Shown: piece after piece, positions 44,390-54,966 of the stretch
Position numbering within the stretch: position 1 is the first letter of the stretch
How the letters are laid out: the number at the start of each line of letters is the position of its first letter
From: Pseudobdellovibrionaceae bacterium
GTDB taxonomy: Bacteria; Bdellovibrionota; Bdellovibrionia; Bdellovibrionales; Bdellovibrionaceae
Direction of reading: 5' to 3'
Assembly (NCBI GenBank): GCA_016719575.1
Contig: JADJYV010000008.1
Span: 62,001 to 126,000, forward strand
Length of the DNA: 64,000 nt
Notes under the pieces: model-generated
Told to the model about the DNA's origin: nothing
Seen by the model: the letters and a program-made list of their open reading frames with translations, nothing else
Database searches by the model: none
Made by a program: the position numbers and the translations under genes

Positions 44390-45994
44390 ATGATCTGCCG
44401 CGGCATTCGATACGAATATACTAATACTACTTTTTTTTATAGATATTGGTCCGTGACATCGATCTTCGTTGTTTTTCATCTAGTTATTTCTATTGTTACC
44501 TTTTTCTCCCTGTACGTGAGCCATTGGTATTTTGTTGCCTATGCCTTCTCATTTCTTGCACTCATCGTCTATACCTTTAAAGTTCAACAGTTTTTATCAA
44601 TAAAAATCATTGGGGTACTTCTTTACCTAGGGCTATTTACAAAATCCTGTCTGCATTTTATCTTCAAATACCCCTACCCAGAGCCAACCGGATTGTTTGG
44701 GTTTGCCGAGTACCACTGGAATGGTTACTACCACCTTTCAGTTGTCGGCATAGCATTCTTTATGGTGTCGACCGAAATCCTACGCCGCCTACGACTTAAA
44801 AATATAAGAGAAATATCACCACTAACGAAAAAAAAGTCCGAGCACAACCCATCTCTATCATTCGCTCCGCGGCAATGTTCATATTGATTTTACTGTTGGT
44901 TACATAAATTATAGCTATGGACTATATGTTATTGGCTTGATACCCAAGACAATTCTACTTCTCTCAGCCAAGCAGTTTTTAATTGGTTTATTTATCTTGG
45001 CTACAGTTTAATCATTTCAATTTTATTGAAAAGCTTGTCGCTTCAAAATCCGAAACTAGACATGACAATATATCATCTCTGATTGCCATAGAGGCAATCG
45101 TCATGTCTGTGTCAACTCTATCAAGGGGAATGTTCGTATACCACACCCTCCCCTACATGATTTTTTGGCTCTTAGCCTACTCAAATGATCCAAAACGAAC
45201 AAAATTTCCTTACGCGAAAATATTTACTCTTGGCCTTTCATTTATAATCACTGTCATTCTCATAAATAGAATGCGAGGAAATGTTTACGAAACGGATCCA
45301 ACGACAACTACGACTTCTGCCACTCTCTCTCTGGCGAGACAAAACGAGCCACCTGTCATTCAACCCCTTGTAGATCCGAATCCATCATATGAAAAAAAAC
45401 AAACCCCAGAGTCAAACCCTTCGAATTTTGTCATAAAGGGGCTAAAGCAATTTCTATTTCTTGCAATTGACAGATGGACTGGGCTCGAGGGTTTAATGGC
45501 AGTATCTATATATCATCCCCGAAATAACGACCTGCTTTTTTAGTGCCTTGTCTAGCACTCGAAAAATGGGAGATGCTGACTTTACCGAAACGATCACGCG
45601 ATCAAGCTACAAAAACAGTGATAAATATTCTTTCGGCACCCTCTTGGGCCTATTCGCGTATATATTTCTGACAGATAACTATTTTGTGTCGTTTTTCATC
45701 TGTCTGTTTATTCTCTTTATAATTATCGGAAACGAACACGTGTTACATCGGCTACTAAATCCGATTGCTGCGATACTTGTATGTTTCTTTTTTTTAAATA
45801 TGTATTATCAGATAAATTTCTCAGGGCTTCGAGTTAGTTTGAAACTGATGGCTTTAACTTATGCGATGATTGTGTGTGGGATTTTCGCTCTCAAAGTTTA
45901 TGACAAGGTGACTGGTTGGAAAACAAATGGTCATAATATGGATTGTCATAAAACACAGTCTGGAGACAGTAGCATATGCAATTTAAAAGATTGA
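44390..45994 (+). pseudogene. Polymerase-like membrane protein A, frameshifted
   Basis: Three pieces in different frames (44390-44887, 44983-45543, 45548-45994) make one polytopic protein. It is related to the intact protein at 48282-49769: both have EPTGLF with a following EYHW/SEW, then SVSTLSRG(M/L)F(V/L)xHxLP, then IDRW(T/I)G(L/A)EG(L/M)MAV. This pattern of a multi-helix protein with one large loop fits an O-antigen polymerase (Wzy), but no named family is certain. The breaks lie near 44890-44980 and 45543. Confidence 0.6.
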
Positions 45995-46052
45995 ACAAAA
46001 AACTCCCAGCCGGTCACCACCTGATTATGTTTTCTGACTTTGGTGTCAACAA

Positions 46053-46096
46053 AATAAAAAAACACAGCAAGGCCCAGTTACAAGAACAAGCTGTGT
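46053..46096 (-). terminator. Intrinsic terminator after the tail-collar gene
   Basis: Minus strand ACACAGC, a 21-base loop, GCTGTGT, then a T run. It lies just after the stop at 46113. Confidence 0.6.
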
Positions 46097-46112
46097 ACCT
46101 TAAATTTAAAAG

Positions 46113-46829
46113 CTAAATTTTAATAATAAAATTAACATAAACATTTTTGGGACGAGTTTCAGATGTTCCGTTGCTGAGTGTTGATCCTGTTCCGCCAGAA
46201 CCACTCGCTGCAGCCTGTGGAATTCCATTGCCGCCACCAGTTGGCTGAGGAACCAAAGAGACATTGTGAGCATGAGGCCCAACCTGATCCGACTGTTGAG
46301 AACCAACATTATTACCAGTGTTACCACCGACGTTATTAGTAGTTCGTGACGCAGCATCAGGATCGCTGGAAGATCCCCCATTAACACCACGAAGAAACTT
46401 TCCACGAAGATCTGGAACATTAAAACTACCAGACGGGTACGTACCACTACCACCATAAGCATATTTAGAACTAGCTGAGTCCCACAATGCAGCGGCTAAA
46501 TTGGCATAACCTGCCGCGCTATATGAGCTTCCATCGCACAACACATAACCTGTAGGTGGCGTCACCCCAGCATATGCCGAGATGGTACCCGCAGGAACAG
46601 CAGATACTCCTGCGTTCATATCAATCCATGCCACTCCGTTGTATCCAAAAAAACCTGCGGGAGATGCTGTATCGAAAACAATGTCCCCTTGGTTTGGACT
46701 TGCAATATATCCCCTTCCGTTTATTGTCGGCGCACCGAAGTTTAGACCGTACATCGAAAAATTTTGCGCAAAAACATTACTACTCACCAAAATAAACGCA
46801 GAAACAAAAGCCATAAAACACGTTTTCAT
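46113..46829 (-). CDS. Exported phage-tail-collar-domain protein
   Basis: A 238-residue protein from the ATG at 46829, preceded by AGGAGGTGTTT. Signal peptide MKTCFMAFVSAFILVSSNVFA. The mature part matches the tail-collar (Microcystis-dependent protein-like) pattern: PAGTISAYAG, GYVLCDGSSYSAAGYANLAAAL, SFNVPDLRGKFLRG, then a Ser/Gly/Asn stretch with GPHAHNV, and the end RPKNVYVNFIIKI. No other phage gene is nearby. It sits alone in the O-antigen locus, which fits a secreted or surface fibre-like protein. Its own terminator follows. Confidence 0.78.
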   Translation of the reverse strand: MKTCFMAFVSAFILVSSNVFAQNFSMYGLNFGAPTINGRGYIASPNQGDIVFDTASPAGFFGYNGVAWIDMNAGVSAVPAGTISAYAGVTPPTGYVLCDGSSYSAAGYANLAAALWDSASSKYAYGGSGTYPSGSFNVPDLRGKFLRGVNGGSSSDPDAASRTTNNVGGNTGNNVGSQQSDQVGPHAHNVSLVPQPTGGGNGIPQAAASGSGGTGSTLSNGTSETRPKNVYVNFIIKI

Positions 46830-47093
46830 AAACACCTCCTGTTTAATATATTTTCTCGATAATTCAATTTGAGTCTTCAAAAGTAAACAAAATATTACGA
46901 ATTGCGACCATAGGCGGGGATGGACGTATTGAAAAAGTGAGTTAGCACATTTCGCGGCCAACGGGGCAAGGTTGACGATTAACTAAGTAACAACATCCGA
47001 ATTGCCAATAATGGCAACAAACATCTGGATACTATTGACAGTTTGCGAGATATTGAAGTTCACATCCCCCGAGTTCATTAAGTGGTCAAGATC

Positions 47094-48193
47094 TCACGAT
47101 TTTCGAAAAAGTTCTGTAATAGTTTTTGCAAATTTAACAGAAGGTTCTTCAACCAGCTTAAAAGTCATGGCACTGAAAATAAGAGTCAAGGCCAAACCAA
47201 AAATGAAAGAAGTGGTCTCGCCAAGTTCCAACTGGTCTATGTACATCAATACCGGGTAATGAATTAGATAAAATGAGTAGCTCACGGTTCCCATAAAAAG
47301 AATAAAATTATTCTCAAAGACAAACTTCGTTAAAGTTGAACGGCTAGAAATTGTTACGATTACAGCGCCTGTCCACAAGGCAACAAACTCTTCGACACGA
47401 CTTAAATTCGTATAATTAAAACAAATTAGAAGAAAGATGAGCTGCACAAAAACGAGCCCTGTGAATTTTGGAAAATGTTGCCTATACCTTTTTTGAAAGT
47501 CAAAAAGCACCAATCCAAAAGAAAAACAAAATAAGTATTTTATAACTGACCAATGGTATGCAATATCTCGATATTGAGAGTGATCAGAATTAAAGAATGT
47601 GGGGCCAAGGTAGGACAAACCCAACGTAAAAATAAAAAGATGCACACCGAATTGCTTGTGTTTTTGGAAACGCACATATAGGAATGGAATAAGGAAAATA
47701 GTAAAATATCTCTATAGGAACAGACCACTCCAACCCTAAAAGATTATTTCTGTATCTAATATCAAAAGATTTGAAAATGTTAAGTGAGCGACTAAATTCT
47801 CCCACGAATTGGAAACTCCGAATTTATCGAAATAAGAACCAACCCCCGTAGGTAAAGAAAGCAAATACCATCATCAAATAATACATCGGCAAAACACGAA
47901 ACAAACGGCGGACCAAATACGGTTTTATAATCTACCGTATCATCTCGATCTAAACTCATCGCAATCGTGTATGCGGACAGAACAAAAAAAACGACCACCC
48001 CATACTTGCCGAAATCAACTAATCGATTTAAGAGTGACCGAGCGCCCTCACCAAAAGCATCCACCTGCCTAAGGCCGGCACCCCCGGAGTGTATAAAAAA
48101 AACGGCTAGAGCAGCATATCCACGAAGTCCTGTTAGGTAAGCTGTATCTTCAAACGAATTAAGAGGAATGGAAATTTTAAAATTTCTAAACAT
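47094..48193 (-). pseudogene. Acyltransferase family 3, frameshifted
   Basis: An OafA/YrhL-type integral membrane O-acyltransferase, which acetylates surface sugars. Start MFRNFKISIPLNSFEDTAYL at 48193, with YLTGLRGYAALAVFFIHSGG (the family's RG...H motif), then GVVVFFVLSAYTIAM in the first frame and WSVPIEIFYYF in another. The long final piece (47094-47675) has ISSRSTLTKFVFENNFILFMG, YSFYLIHYPVLMYID and EEPSVKFAK. At least two shifts lie between about 47680 and 47890. Confidence 0.8.
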
Positions 48194-48281
48194 GATCAAT
48201 TCTAGGTTGGAATCCTCAATCTGTCTAGCCGCTAAGTCCGCCTCTAAATATGCAGCGTAATTCAAACTATATTTCCCCATT

Positions 48282-49769
48282 TTAAACGGTATCACTCGTT
48301 TTTAGCCTTGGCCTTCCAACAGAAATTGTTTTGGGTTGGGTTTTCATTAAAATGATGTAAACACAAAATAAAGCAAAACTAGTCATAAGATAAAATACCA
48401 GAAGCTGCCGCGGGAAAATACCGAACTGAGCAATATGATTCGCAAATTGAAAGGCCATGAAGTAGCTTAAAAAGACATTTTGAAAAACACTATAGATACA
48501 AACTTCTAAAGCATAAAAAACGAGAACCAATAAAAACATTCCAATGAGCACTACGAAAAAACTATTCGAATAGTAGAAAAACGCCATAGGCCCTGGAATC
48601 GACGTAACAACATATTTGCTGTTTGAATAAAGATCAGTACTTGTCATTTTGCTGTATATATCAGACTCACCGGCCTGTGGCTTATAAACAAGCCTTGACA
48701 ACATAAAATCAAGGCTCTTTTCATTGTAGGCGATTACAGCCATAACCCCTTCGGCACCTATCCATCGATCGATAACTAGTCTAGAAAACTGAGAGAAAAT
48801 AACCCCGTTAAAAATCGAACCTCTATTAGAGAAAAATGAAGTGTAGTGAGGCTGATTCTCATTGCCCGGCGCGCCATACATGTATGTCCGTTGAATTGAA
48901 ACCAATGAAAAACTTATAACGAAAAGGAGTCCAACGGAAATACTGGTTAAGATAACGCTTTTTACTGACTTCTTTAGATAAGCCCTGTTTTTAACAATTA
49001 AGTACAGCAATGGCAGAGAGTGAAATAAAAAAAGTCCTCGACTCAATGTAGATACTGAGCTCAAAAATGCCTCAAATAACAATAAGGCAAATGACCATCG
49101 AATTTTTTTTGTTTGGTTGAACTCAATTAACATTAACAGCGTAGATACTATTCCGAAACCTAACCCCAACACCCAGGTGATCACCGTGTTCATTGGCCAT
49201 GGCAATATTGTCAGGGGTGCCAAACCACTTATATTAATTCCGAGCCAAGTGTTTACTACGCAAAAAATGGTAACAACAACAAAAGATCCAATTATAACAA
49301 CGTCGAGCCAATGTTTTCGTCTGCCATCTGCGCTCCCATGACCTGCCCTTGCTAAAAATGGCAACTCAGTATTCTTGACTATCTTTAAACAAAAAAGCAC
49401 CGCCGTAAGATATCCTACACCGCCAAAAGAAGATACCAAAAGCAACTCGTTCCACTCGCTGGGATCCCCAGCGAATAACCCCGTTGGCTCGACAAAGGGG
49501 GCACCTGTGATAAGGTGAAATGTAATTTTCAAAAAGAACCCCAGGTAAAACATAATTCCGAGGAAAAACAGTAAGGGGCTGTTTCGGCAAATATAAATTT
49601 GCATTGGAACAAAAAAATAGACTATAGAGAACGCCAAAAATACTAATGTGTCGCCGGAGTAAAAATGGGCCGCAAATGTACCCAATATAATATGAAGTAC
49701 CGCAAAGAAATATGTAAAAACTTTTGGAAACGAAACCTTACTCAATTTAACATTTGGCAACATAGTCAA
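48282..49769 (-). CDS. Polymerase-like membrane protein B
   Basis: A 495-residue integral membrane protein with about a dozen hydrophobic segments, intact, related to the split protein at 44390-45994 (EPTGLF, SVSTLSRGLF, IDRWIGAEG). Mature loop: MYGAPGNENQPHYTSFF with KPQAGESDIYSKMT. Start either 49769 or 49763. It fits an O-antigen polymerase by topology and location only. The start of the acyltransferase gene follows closely on the same strand. Confidence 0.65.
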   Translation of the reverse strand: MTMLPNVKLSKVSFPKVFTYFFAVLHIILGTFAAHFYSGDTLVFLAFSIVYFFVPMQIYICRNSPLLFFLGIMFYLGFFLKITFHLITGAPFVEPTGLFAGDPSEWNELLLVSSFGGVGYLTAVLFCLKIVKNTELPFLARAGHGSADGRRKHWLDVVIIGSFVVVTIFCVVNTWLGINISGLAPLTILPWPMNTVITWVLGLGFGIVSTLLMLIEFNQTKKIRWSFALLLFEAFLSSVSTLSRGLFLFHSLPLLYLIVKNRAYLKKSVKSVILTSISVGLLFVISFSLVSIQRTYMYGAPGNENQPHYTSFFSNRGSIFNGVIFSQFSRLVIDRWIGAEGVMAVIAYNEKSLDFMLSRLVYKPQAGESDIYSKMTSTDLYSNSKYVVTSIPGPMAFFYYSNSFFVVLIGMFLLVLVFYALEVCIYSVFQNVFLSYFMAFQFANHIAQFGIFPRQLLVFYLMTSFALFCVYIILMKTQPKTISVGRPRLKTSDTV

Positions 49770-49934
49770 CTCTGATATTTAAGGCCCCTTAGTGGTCATG
49801 CGACCACAAACCGTAATTGAATTTTTACGATTTGTAAACAGGCATCAAGATAAATCCTTGGGATAAAAGCTATTGACCACATTCTTAAAAGCCGAGACCA
49901 TAGGCGGATAAACAAAACTGAGGACTACGTGTTG

Positions 49935-50972
49935 ATGATTGTTCAAGCTTCAAATATCCATGAAGGCGGTGGCTTGGTACTGCTAAAGGAACTGTTGCCT
50001 GAGCTCTGTAAATCTGCTCAAGTCACACTCTTTGTTGACGCGAGGTTTCTCTCAAATAATAAAATATCCATGCAAAATACTGCTAACCTTAACGTAGTAA
50101 GCGTGAATCCGACAATTATATGCCGCCTTAAATCCGAGTTCCAAATGTACTTTCTTTCAAAACATAATCCAGAGGCCACTGTATTTTGCTTTGGAAATCT
50201 CCCCCCCCTCCTACCAATTAAAAACCGAGTCCTTCTTTACTTTCACACTGTCCTGTATTTCAAGCCATTTCTATTGACTAAAAAACGTTTTTTTTTAAAG
50301 ATAAAACATCTGATCGAAAGAGCGTGGTTGACCTGGGGACTTACTAGTGTCAAAGAAGTGATTGTTCAATCGTCTTTCGTTAAAGAGTCCTTTGAAAGAG
50401 AATTTGGTTTTTCTAATATAACAGTGTTTCCATTTACGCCAACAACGTCAGTCGACGACAATACATCCCCCCAATCGTCAACTGACAAAAATATTGACTT
50501 TGTATATCTCGCAGCCGGTACTGCACACAAAAATCACGATAACCTTATTAAGGCTTGGAACCTTCTGGCTCATGAACAGATATTTCCAACTTTACACTTA
50601 ACGATAGACAGTCGATACAGCAAGATTTTAAGTGCTATCGAAGCCTCAAAAAATTCACATAAAACGAACATCATCAACCACGGAATGATTCCGCATAACC
50701 AGGCAATGGTCCTATATAAAAAGGCCAAAGCAATTATATTTCCGTCAATATGTGAGTCTTTTGGCCTACCACTATTAGAAGCGAAGTCTCTAGATATTCC
50801 AATTTTAGCTTCTGAGCTCGATTACGTAAGAGATTTGGTAGATCCGATTGAGTCTTTCGATCCCAACTCATCAAAATCCATCGCCAGAGCTGTGAAAAGA
50901 TTTTTAACTATCCGCGACAATAAAAATCAGGTTCGCACAGTTGCTGAGCTCACTTCCTATTTAAAAAATTAG
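49935..50972 (+). CDS. Family 4 glycosyltransferase (GT-B fold)
   Basis: A 345-residue glycosyltransferase from the ATG at 49935; GTG and TTG in-frame starts lie just upstream. Seen: ASNIHEGGGLVLL near the start (the acceptor glycine loop), VYLAAGTAHKNHDNLIKAW, and the donor-site FPSICESFGLPLLEAKSLDIPI with its ExFGxxxxEA pattern. It adds a sugar to the O-unit in the cytoplasm. The sugar is unknown. It converges on the next glycosyltransferase with four shared bases. Confidence 0.85.
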   Translation: MIVQASNIHEGGGLVLLKELLPELCKSAQVTLFVDARFLSNNKISMQNTANLNVVSVNPTIICRLKSEFQMYFLSKHNPEATVFCFGNLPPLLPIKNRVLLYFHTVLYFKPFLLTKKRFFLKIKHLIERAWLTWGLTSVKEVIVQSSFVKESFEREFGFSNITVFPFTPTTSVDDNTSPQSSTDKNIDFVYLAAGTAHKNHDNLIKAWNLLAHEQIFPTLHLTIDSRYSKILSAIEASKNSHKTNIINHGMIPHNQAMVLYKKAKAIIFPSICESFGLPLLEAKSLDIPILASELDYVRDLVDPIESFDPNSSKSIARAVKRFLTIRDNKNQVRTVAELTSYLKN

Positions 50973-52145
50973 TACTGGTTTAAAAGAGTTAAATATTCCT
51001 CAATCTGCAATTGAGATAACACTCGATATTCAAACTGTTCGCATGCCCTCTTGCGTGCGGCGGCCCCCATGCGAACACGTAGTTTTTCATCAGATACTAG
51101 TGCAGAAATAGCATCGGCAAGCTTCTGCGCATCCTTACAAGGAACTAAAACACCAGTCTCGCTATTCACAATTGCATCTCGAAGCCCAGGAATATCGGCT
51201 CCAATCGTAGGAATACCACAAGCGGCTGCCTCTATGACTACGCTACCAAAACCTTCTCTATAGCTTGGTAAACATAAAAAATCAGCGGCTGCCATAAAAT
51301 ATGCCGGGTTCTTCTGAAATCCTAAATAATGAATGCTTTTATCATTAACAATGGCATTTTTCGTCTCTAAATCGATGGGGTCCAGTTTTTCCTCGAATGG
51401 TCCAACAAATATAAGCCGATGCTGTTTTTTTGCCAAAGCAATTTCATGGGCCTTAACAAGTTCATTTACGCCCTTATCCCTTACTACTCTGCCTACAAAC
51501 AACATCCAAACACCATCGTTTGGAATTCCATGAGTACGTGAGATCTCAGCTCTTAGATAGTCACGATCTTCAGTTGGACAAATTCGAGAATCCACGCCTC
51601 CAAAAGATCCCACTCCGAGGCACTTTATTTCGTTAGATCCGGCAATTTTCTCTTGAATAAGAAATTCTACCTGTGAGGGGCTGTCTGCGTAACAACAGGT
51701 ATTAAGCTTGACTATAATTTTATCCAAAAACTTGAGTAGGCGGCGCAAAGGACCAGTAATGGTCACCCACCTCTGTCCCGTAAAGGTATGCAGTCTCACC
51801 CTCCTCAGCGCTAGCACCGCAGCCAGTGCCGTAATAAGCCCTGCCTTAGGCGTATGAGAATGAACAATATCATACCCATTTCGGCGAAAAATTTTTGCTA
51901 AACGAAACAATGACTTTAAGTCTCTAAGTAGTGATACCTCTCTCGGAATATCGCAGTAAATCACATTAAAACCAAATTCATTCTGCAAATAGTCACCGTA
52001 GGCGCCATACGAGGCAAATTATATCAACCTCAAAGCCATGCGCTTTGCAATCCAATAGATTGTTAACTATCGATACGAACGCCTCTGGCACTGTTGCTAT
52101 TCTTGCAATTTTAAGAACTTTGTTCTGGCTAGCCAATTTTGCCAT
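50969..52145 (-). pseudogene. Family 4 glycosyltransferase, frameshifted
   Basis: A GT-B glycosyltransferase of about 390 residues. The N-terminus from ATG 52145 (MAKLASQNKVLKIARIATVP) breaks near 52020. The rest gives SYGAYGDYLQNEFGF, VHSHTPKAGLITALAAV, LFVGRVVRDKGVNELVKA and the donor motif PSYREGFGSVVIEAAACGIP. VHSHTPKAG is typical of WbpH/PglA-like enzymes. One lost or gained base explains the split. Confidence 0.83.
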
Positions 52146-52156
52146 ATCGTCGATTC

Positions 52157-53226
52157 CTACCCCAACCCGCGCTCATACGCCCCAATCTGCTCAAGCGTAA
52201 TCCTACGAGCATCGCGATCGGCGGCATAAGCTTTATTCCATTCAACGATTTTCTCTAGAGCCTCGTTAAGGCCCCAATTCGGATGCCACCCCAAACAAGC
52301 TTTAGCCTTTGAGCAATCCAGCTTCAAATATGTGGCCTCATGAACAGCGCCAGAGTCACTAGCAACTTTATAGGTGGCTCCATCACCCCACATTTTAGCT
52401 AACTTTTGTACGATCCAATCGACCTTCTTGGCGTCAGAGTCCTCCGGACCAAAATTAAATGCCTCAGAAAATTTATCACCCTGCTCGTAAAGGCCTGAGC
52501 AAGAAGTAGATAACCTCGTAAGGGTTCAAGCACATGTTGCCACGGACGAATCGATTGTGGATTTCGCACTAGGACCGTTTCATTTTTCTCAAAGGCTCTA
52601 AAAATATCGGGGATCAAGCGATCTTCAGCCCAATCGCCGCCACCAATGACATTACCCGCCCTCGCTGACGCAAGAAAAACCGACTTGTTACCTGATTCAT
52701 TAAAAAATGACTTACGATAAGCAGAGGTCACCAGCTCTGAACACCCCTTACTATTGCTATAAGGATCATGCCCCCCCATCGGTTCATTTTCTCGGTATCC
52801 CCAATGCCACTCTCGATTCTCGTAGCACTTGTCTGTGGTCACGTTCACCACCGCACGAACTGAATCAACCGAACGCACGGCCTCTAGCAAATGCACAGTG
52901 CCCATCACGTTTGTCATATATGTTTCAATAGGATTTTTATACGAGTATCGAACCAGTGCCTGCGCCGCCATGTGAATGACAATATCTGGTTTTGTTTTTT
53001 CCATGACTTTTTTTAAATTTTCAAAGTCACGAATGTCGCCAATATGAGAGTCAACAACACTCGAAATATTAGCCTTTTCAAATAGCGATGGATTCGTCGG
53101 CGGCTTCAAAGCATAACCTGTCACTTCCGCCCCCATCTTATGAAGCCACAAACTCAGCCAGCTGCCCTTAAATCCAGTATGCCCAGTTAAAAAAACTTTC
53201 TTACCTTTCCAAAAGGATTTCATCAT
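52157..53226 (-). pseudogene. rfbG: CDP-glucose 4,6-dehydratase, frameshifted
   Basis: RfbG converts CDP-glucose to CDP-4-keto-6-deoxyglucose. The N-terminal 250 residues carry TGHTGFKGSWLSLWLHKMG, HMAAQALVRYSY and NVTTDKCYENREWHWGYREN, with the YSNSKGCSEL active site. The C-terminal part (52157 to about 52520) reads DSDAKKVDWIVQ and LDCSKAKACLGWHPNWGL. A shift near 52500 splits the two. The double ATG at 53226/53223 is the start, directly after the transketolase stop. Confidence 0.9.
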
Positions 53227-53227
53227 A

Positions 53228-54150
53228 TCAGCCACGCTCTACCCAATCTCGCACGCGCATATGTAAGCACTCAAAATCCAACTCATGTTCCTTCATAAGA
53301 TACTGATAAGATCCACACATCTCCGAAAAACGATCCCTAATTCCGAGTCTCTTCACTCGCGGCCCACCCGCCATCTCAGCTGCAATTTCAGCCACCGCAG
53401 AACCAAGTCCTCCAAAACAGAATGTTCCTCAATAACAATAACATTTTTTTTCGCTTTAAGAATTTCTGTAATTTCAGCAACGTCCATCGGCTTTATAAAC
53501 GGAACGCTATACAAACAGGCGTCCTTATAGTGTTCAGCCACTAAGCGTACCGCCGGCGCCACCATGGACCCCGTTGCGAATATGGCCAAGTCACTGCGTC
53601 CCTTTTTTATACTGATCGGTTTTCCCCATTGAACTTGAGGCTGCTGGCTATGAATATCTTCAAGGTCAGCCTTGCCAAATCTCAAGTAAACTGGTGCCTT
53701 TGCCGTTAAAGCAAGTTCGAAGCATGCCTTTAATTCATATTTGTCCGCCGGCGATAAAATCCTTATGTTTGGAACTGCACGAAGACAAGCGATGTCCTCA
53801 GTGCTCTGATGTGAACTTCCTAGGTAACTATAAACAACACCCGCTCCATCTCCGATCAAAATGCATGGAAGGTTTTCATAGCAAAAATCTATTTTAATCT
53901 GCTCAAGAACTCGGATCGGAATAAAGGCACTCAACCCATAAATCACAGGAGTCATACCGAGCTTTGACAGGCCAGCAGCAACGCCAATCATATTTTGCTC
54001 GGCCACACCAGAATTTATAAATCTGTCAGGACACTCTTGGCGGAGTTTGTCGAAAAGCGCGTACCCGTGATCACCCGTTAATAAATATAAATTTGGATTC
54101 GCTTTTGCCGCTTGGACCAAGATCTCAGAAAACATTTCACGCATTTGCAA
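53228..54150 (-). pseudogene. Transketolase-like C-terminal subunit, one frameshift
   Basis: The pyrimidine and C-terminal half of a two-subunit transketolase (DXS/PDH-beta-like). Seen: LLTGDHGYALFDKL, NSGVAEQNMIGVAAGL (the catalytic Glu), ILIGDGAGVVYSYLGSSHQSTED and VYLRFGKAD. Near 53412 one G is missing after VIVIEEHSVL. In the other frame it continues GLGSAVAEIAAEMAGG, then GIRDRFSEMCGSYQYLM to a stop at 53228 that just precedes rfbG. Partner of the N-subunit upstream. Confidence 0.88.
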
Positions 54151-54159
54151 ACCCCTTTG

Positions 54160-54966
54160 TTAAAACCCAAGCTCTTTTAAGGCTGACTGATAAGTTGTTG
54201 GGCTTAGCCTGGTGTAGTGCCAGGTATTGTCCCCCTCCATAAAAGAAACTCCCTTTCCTTTTATCGTATTTGCGACAACCGCTTTGGGACGACCATTTTT
54301 ACTAGTCTTAAAATCTTCAAACGACTTGTTTAGCTGCTTTTCGTCGTGACCATCAACTACAACCGTATCAAAGCCAAATGCTTTGAATTTTGCGCCAAGG
54401 TCCGAAAGATTCATAACTTGATCCGTTGGTCCCATTGCCTGGTAGCCATTGGCATCAACAATAACACAAAGATTGTCGAGCTTCCAATGAGAGGCAAAAA
54501 GCAGTGCTTCCCAAATAGCTCCCTCGTTGCACTCACCATCGCCAACAATTGCATAGACTTGTTGCTTAGTTTTTTTAAGCTTACATCCGAGCGCCAGCCC
54601 AACTCCGACCGACAGACCGTGACCAAGGGATCCCGAAGTCACTTCTAGGCCACCTACATGAGCATCAGATAAACCCTTTAAACGAGTTCCATCAGCAAAA
54701 TAATTGCGAACGTCTGTTTCGTTTAACCAGCCTAACTCATAAAGACAGGCGTATTGAGCCATCACTCCGTGCCCTTTACTAAGTGCCAAAAAATCACGAT
54801 TGGGATCCATGGCCGATTCCCCAACCATAAGATGATCTCGATACAAGACAGCCATAATTTCAATTAAAGAAAAAGCACAAGGGATATGAACCGTTGAACC
54901 GCTAAATGCCATGTCCAAGACAGTCTTTCTTAGGTTTCTCGCATTAAACGCGTCAGTCTTTATCAT
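54160..54966 (-). CDS. Transketolase-like N-terminal subunit
   Basis: A 268-residue thiamine-diphosphate domain. Seen: LSKGHGVMAQYACLYELG, DAHVGGLEVTSGSLGHGLSVG, and the cofactor motif GDGECNEGAIWEALLFASHWKLDN with the GDG...N pattern. With the next gene it makes a complete two-carbon transferase. It is in a CDP-sugar operon, not near sugar-phosphate metabolism, so the likely acceptor is a nucleotide-bound keto sugar or its precursor. It overlaps the epimerase gene by one base. Confidence 0.92.
   Translation of the reverse strand: MIKTDAFNARNLRKTVLDMAFSGSTVHIPCAFSLIEIMAVLYRDHLMVGESAMDPNRDFLALSKGHGVMAQYACLYELGWLNETDVRNYFADGTRLKGLSDAHVGGLEVTSGSLGHGLSVGVGLALGCKLKKTKQQVYAIVGDGECNEGAIWEALLFASHWKLDNLCVIVDANGYQAMGPTDQVMNLSDLGAKFKAFGFDTVVVDGHDEKQLNKSFEDFKTSKNGRPKAVVANTIKGKGVSFMEGDNTWHYTRLSPTTYQSALKELGF

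Noticed and set aside
46106..46462. Second minus-strand ORF over the tail-collar gene
   Set aside because: A Val/Leu-rich out-of-frame reading of the Gly/Asn-rich codons of the real gene.
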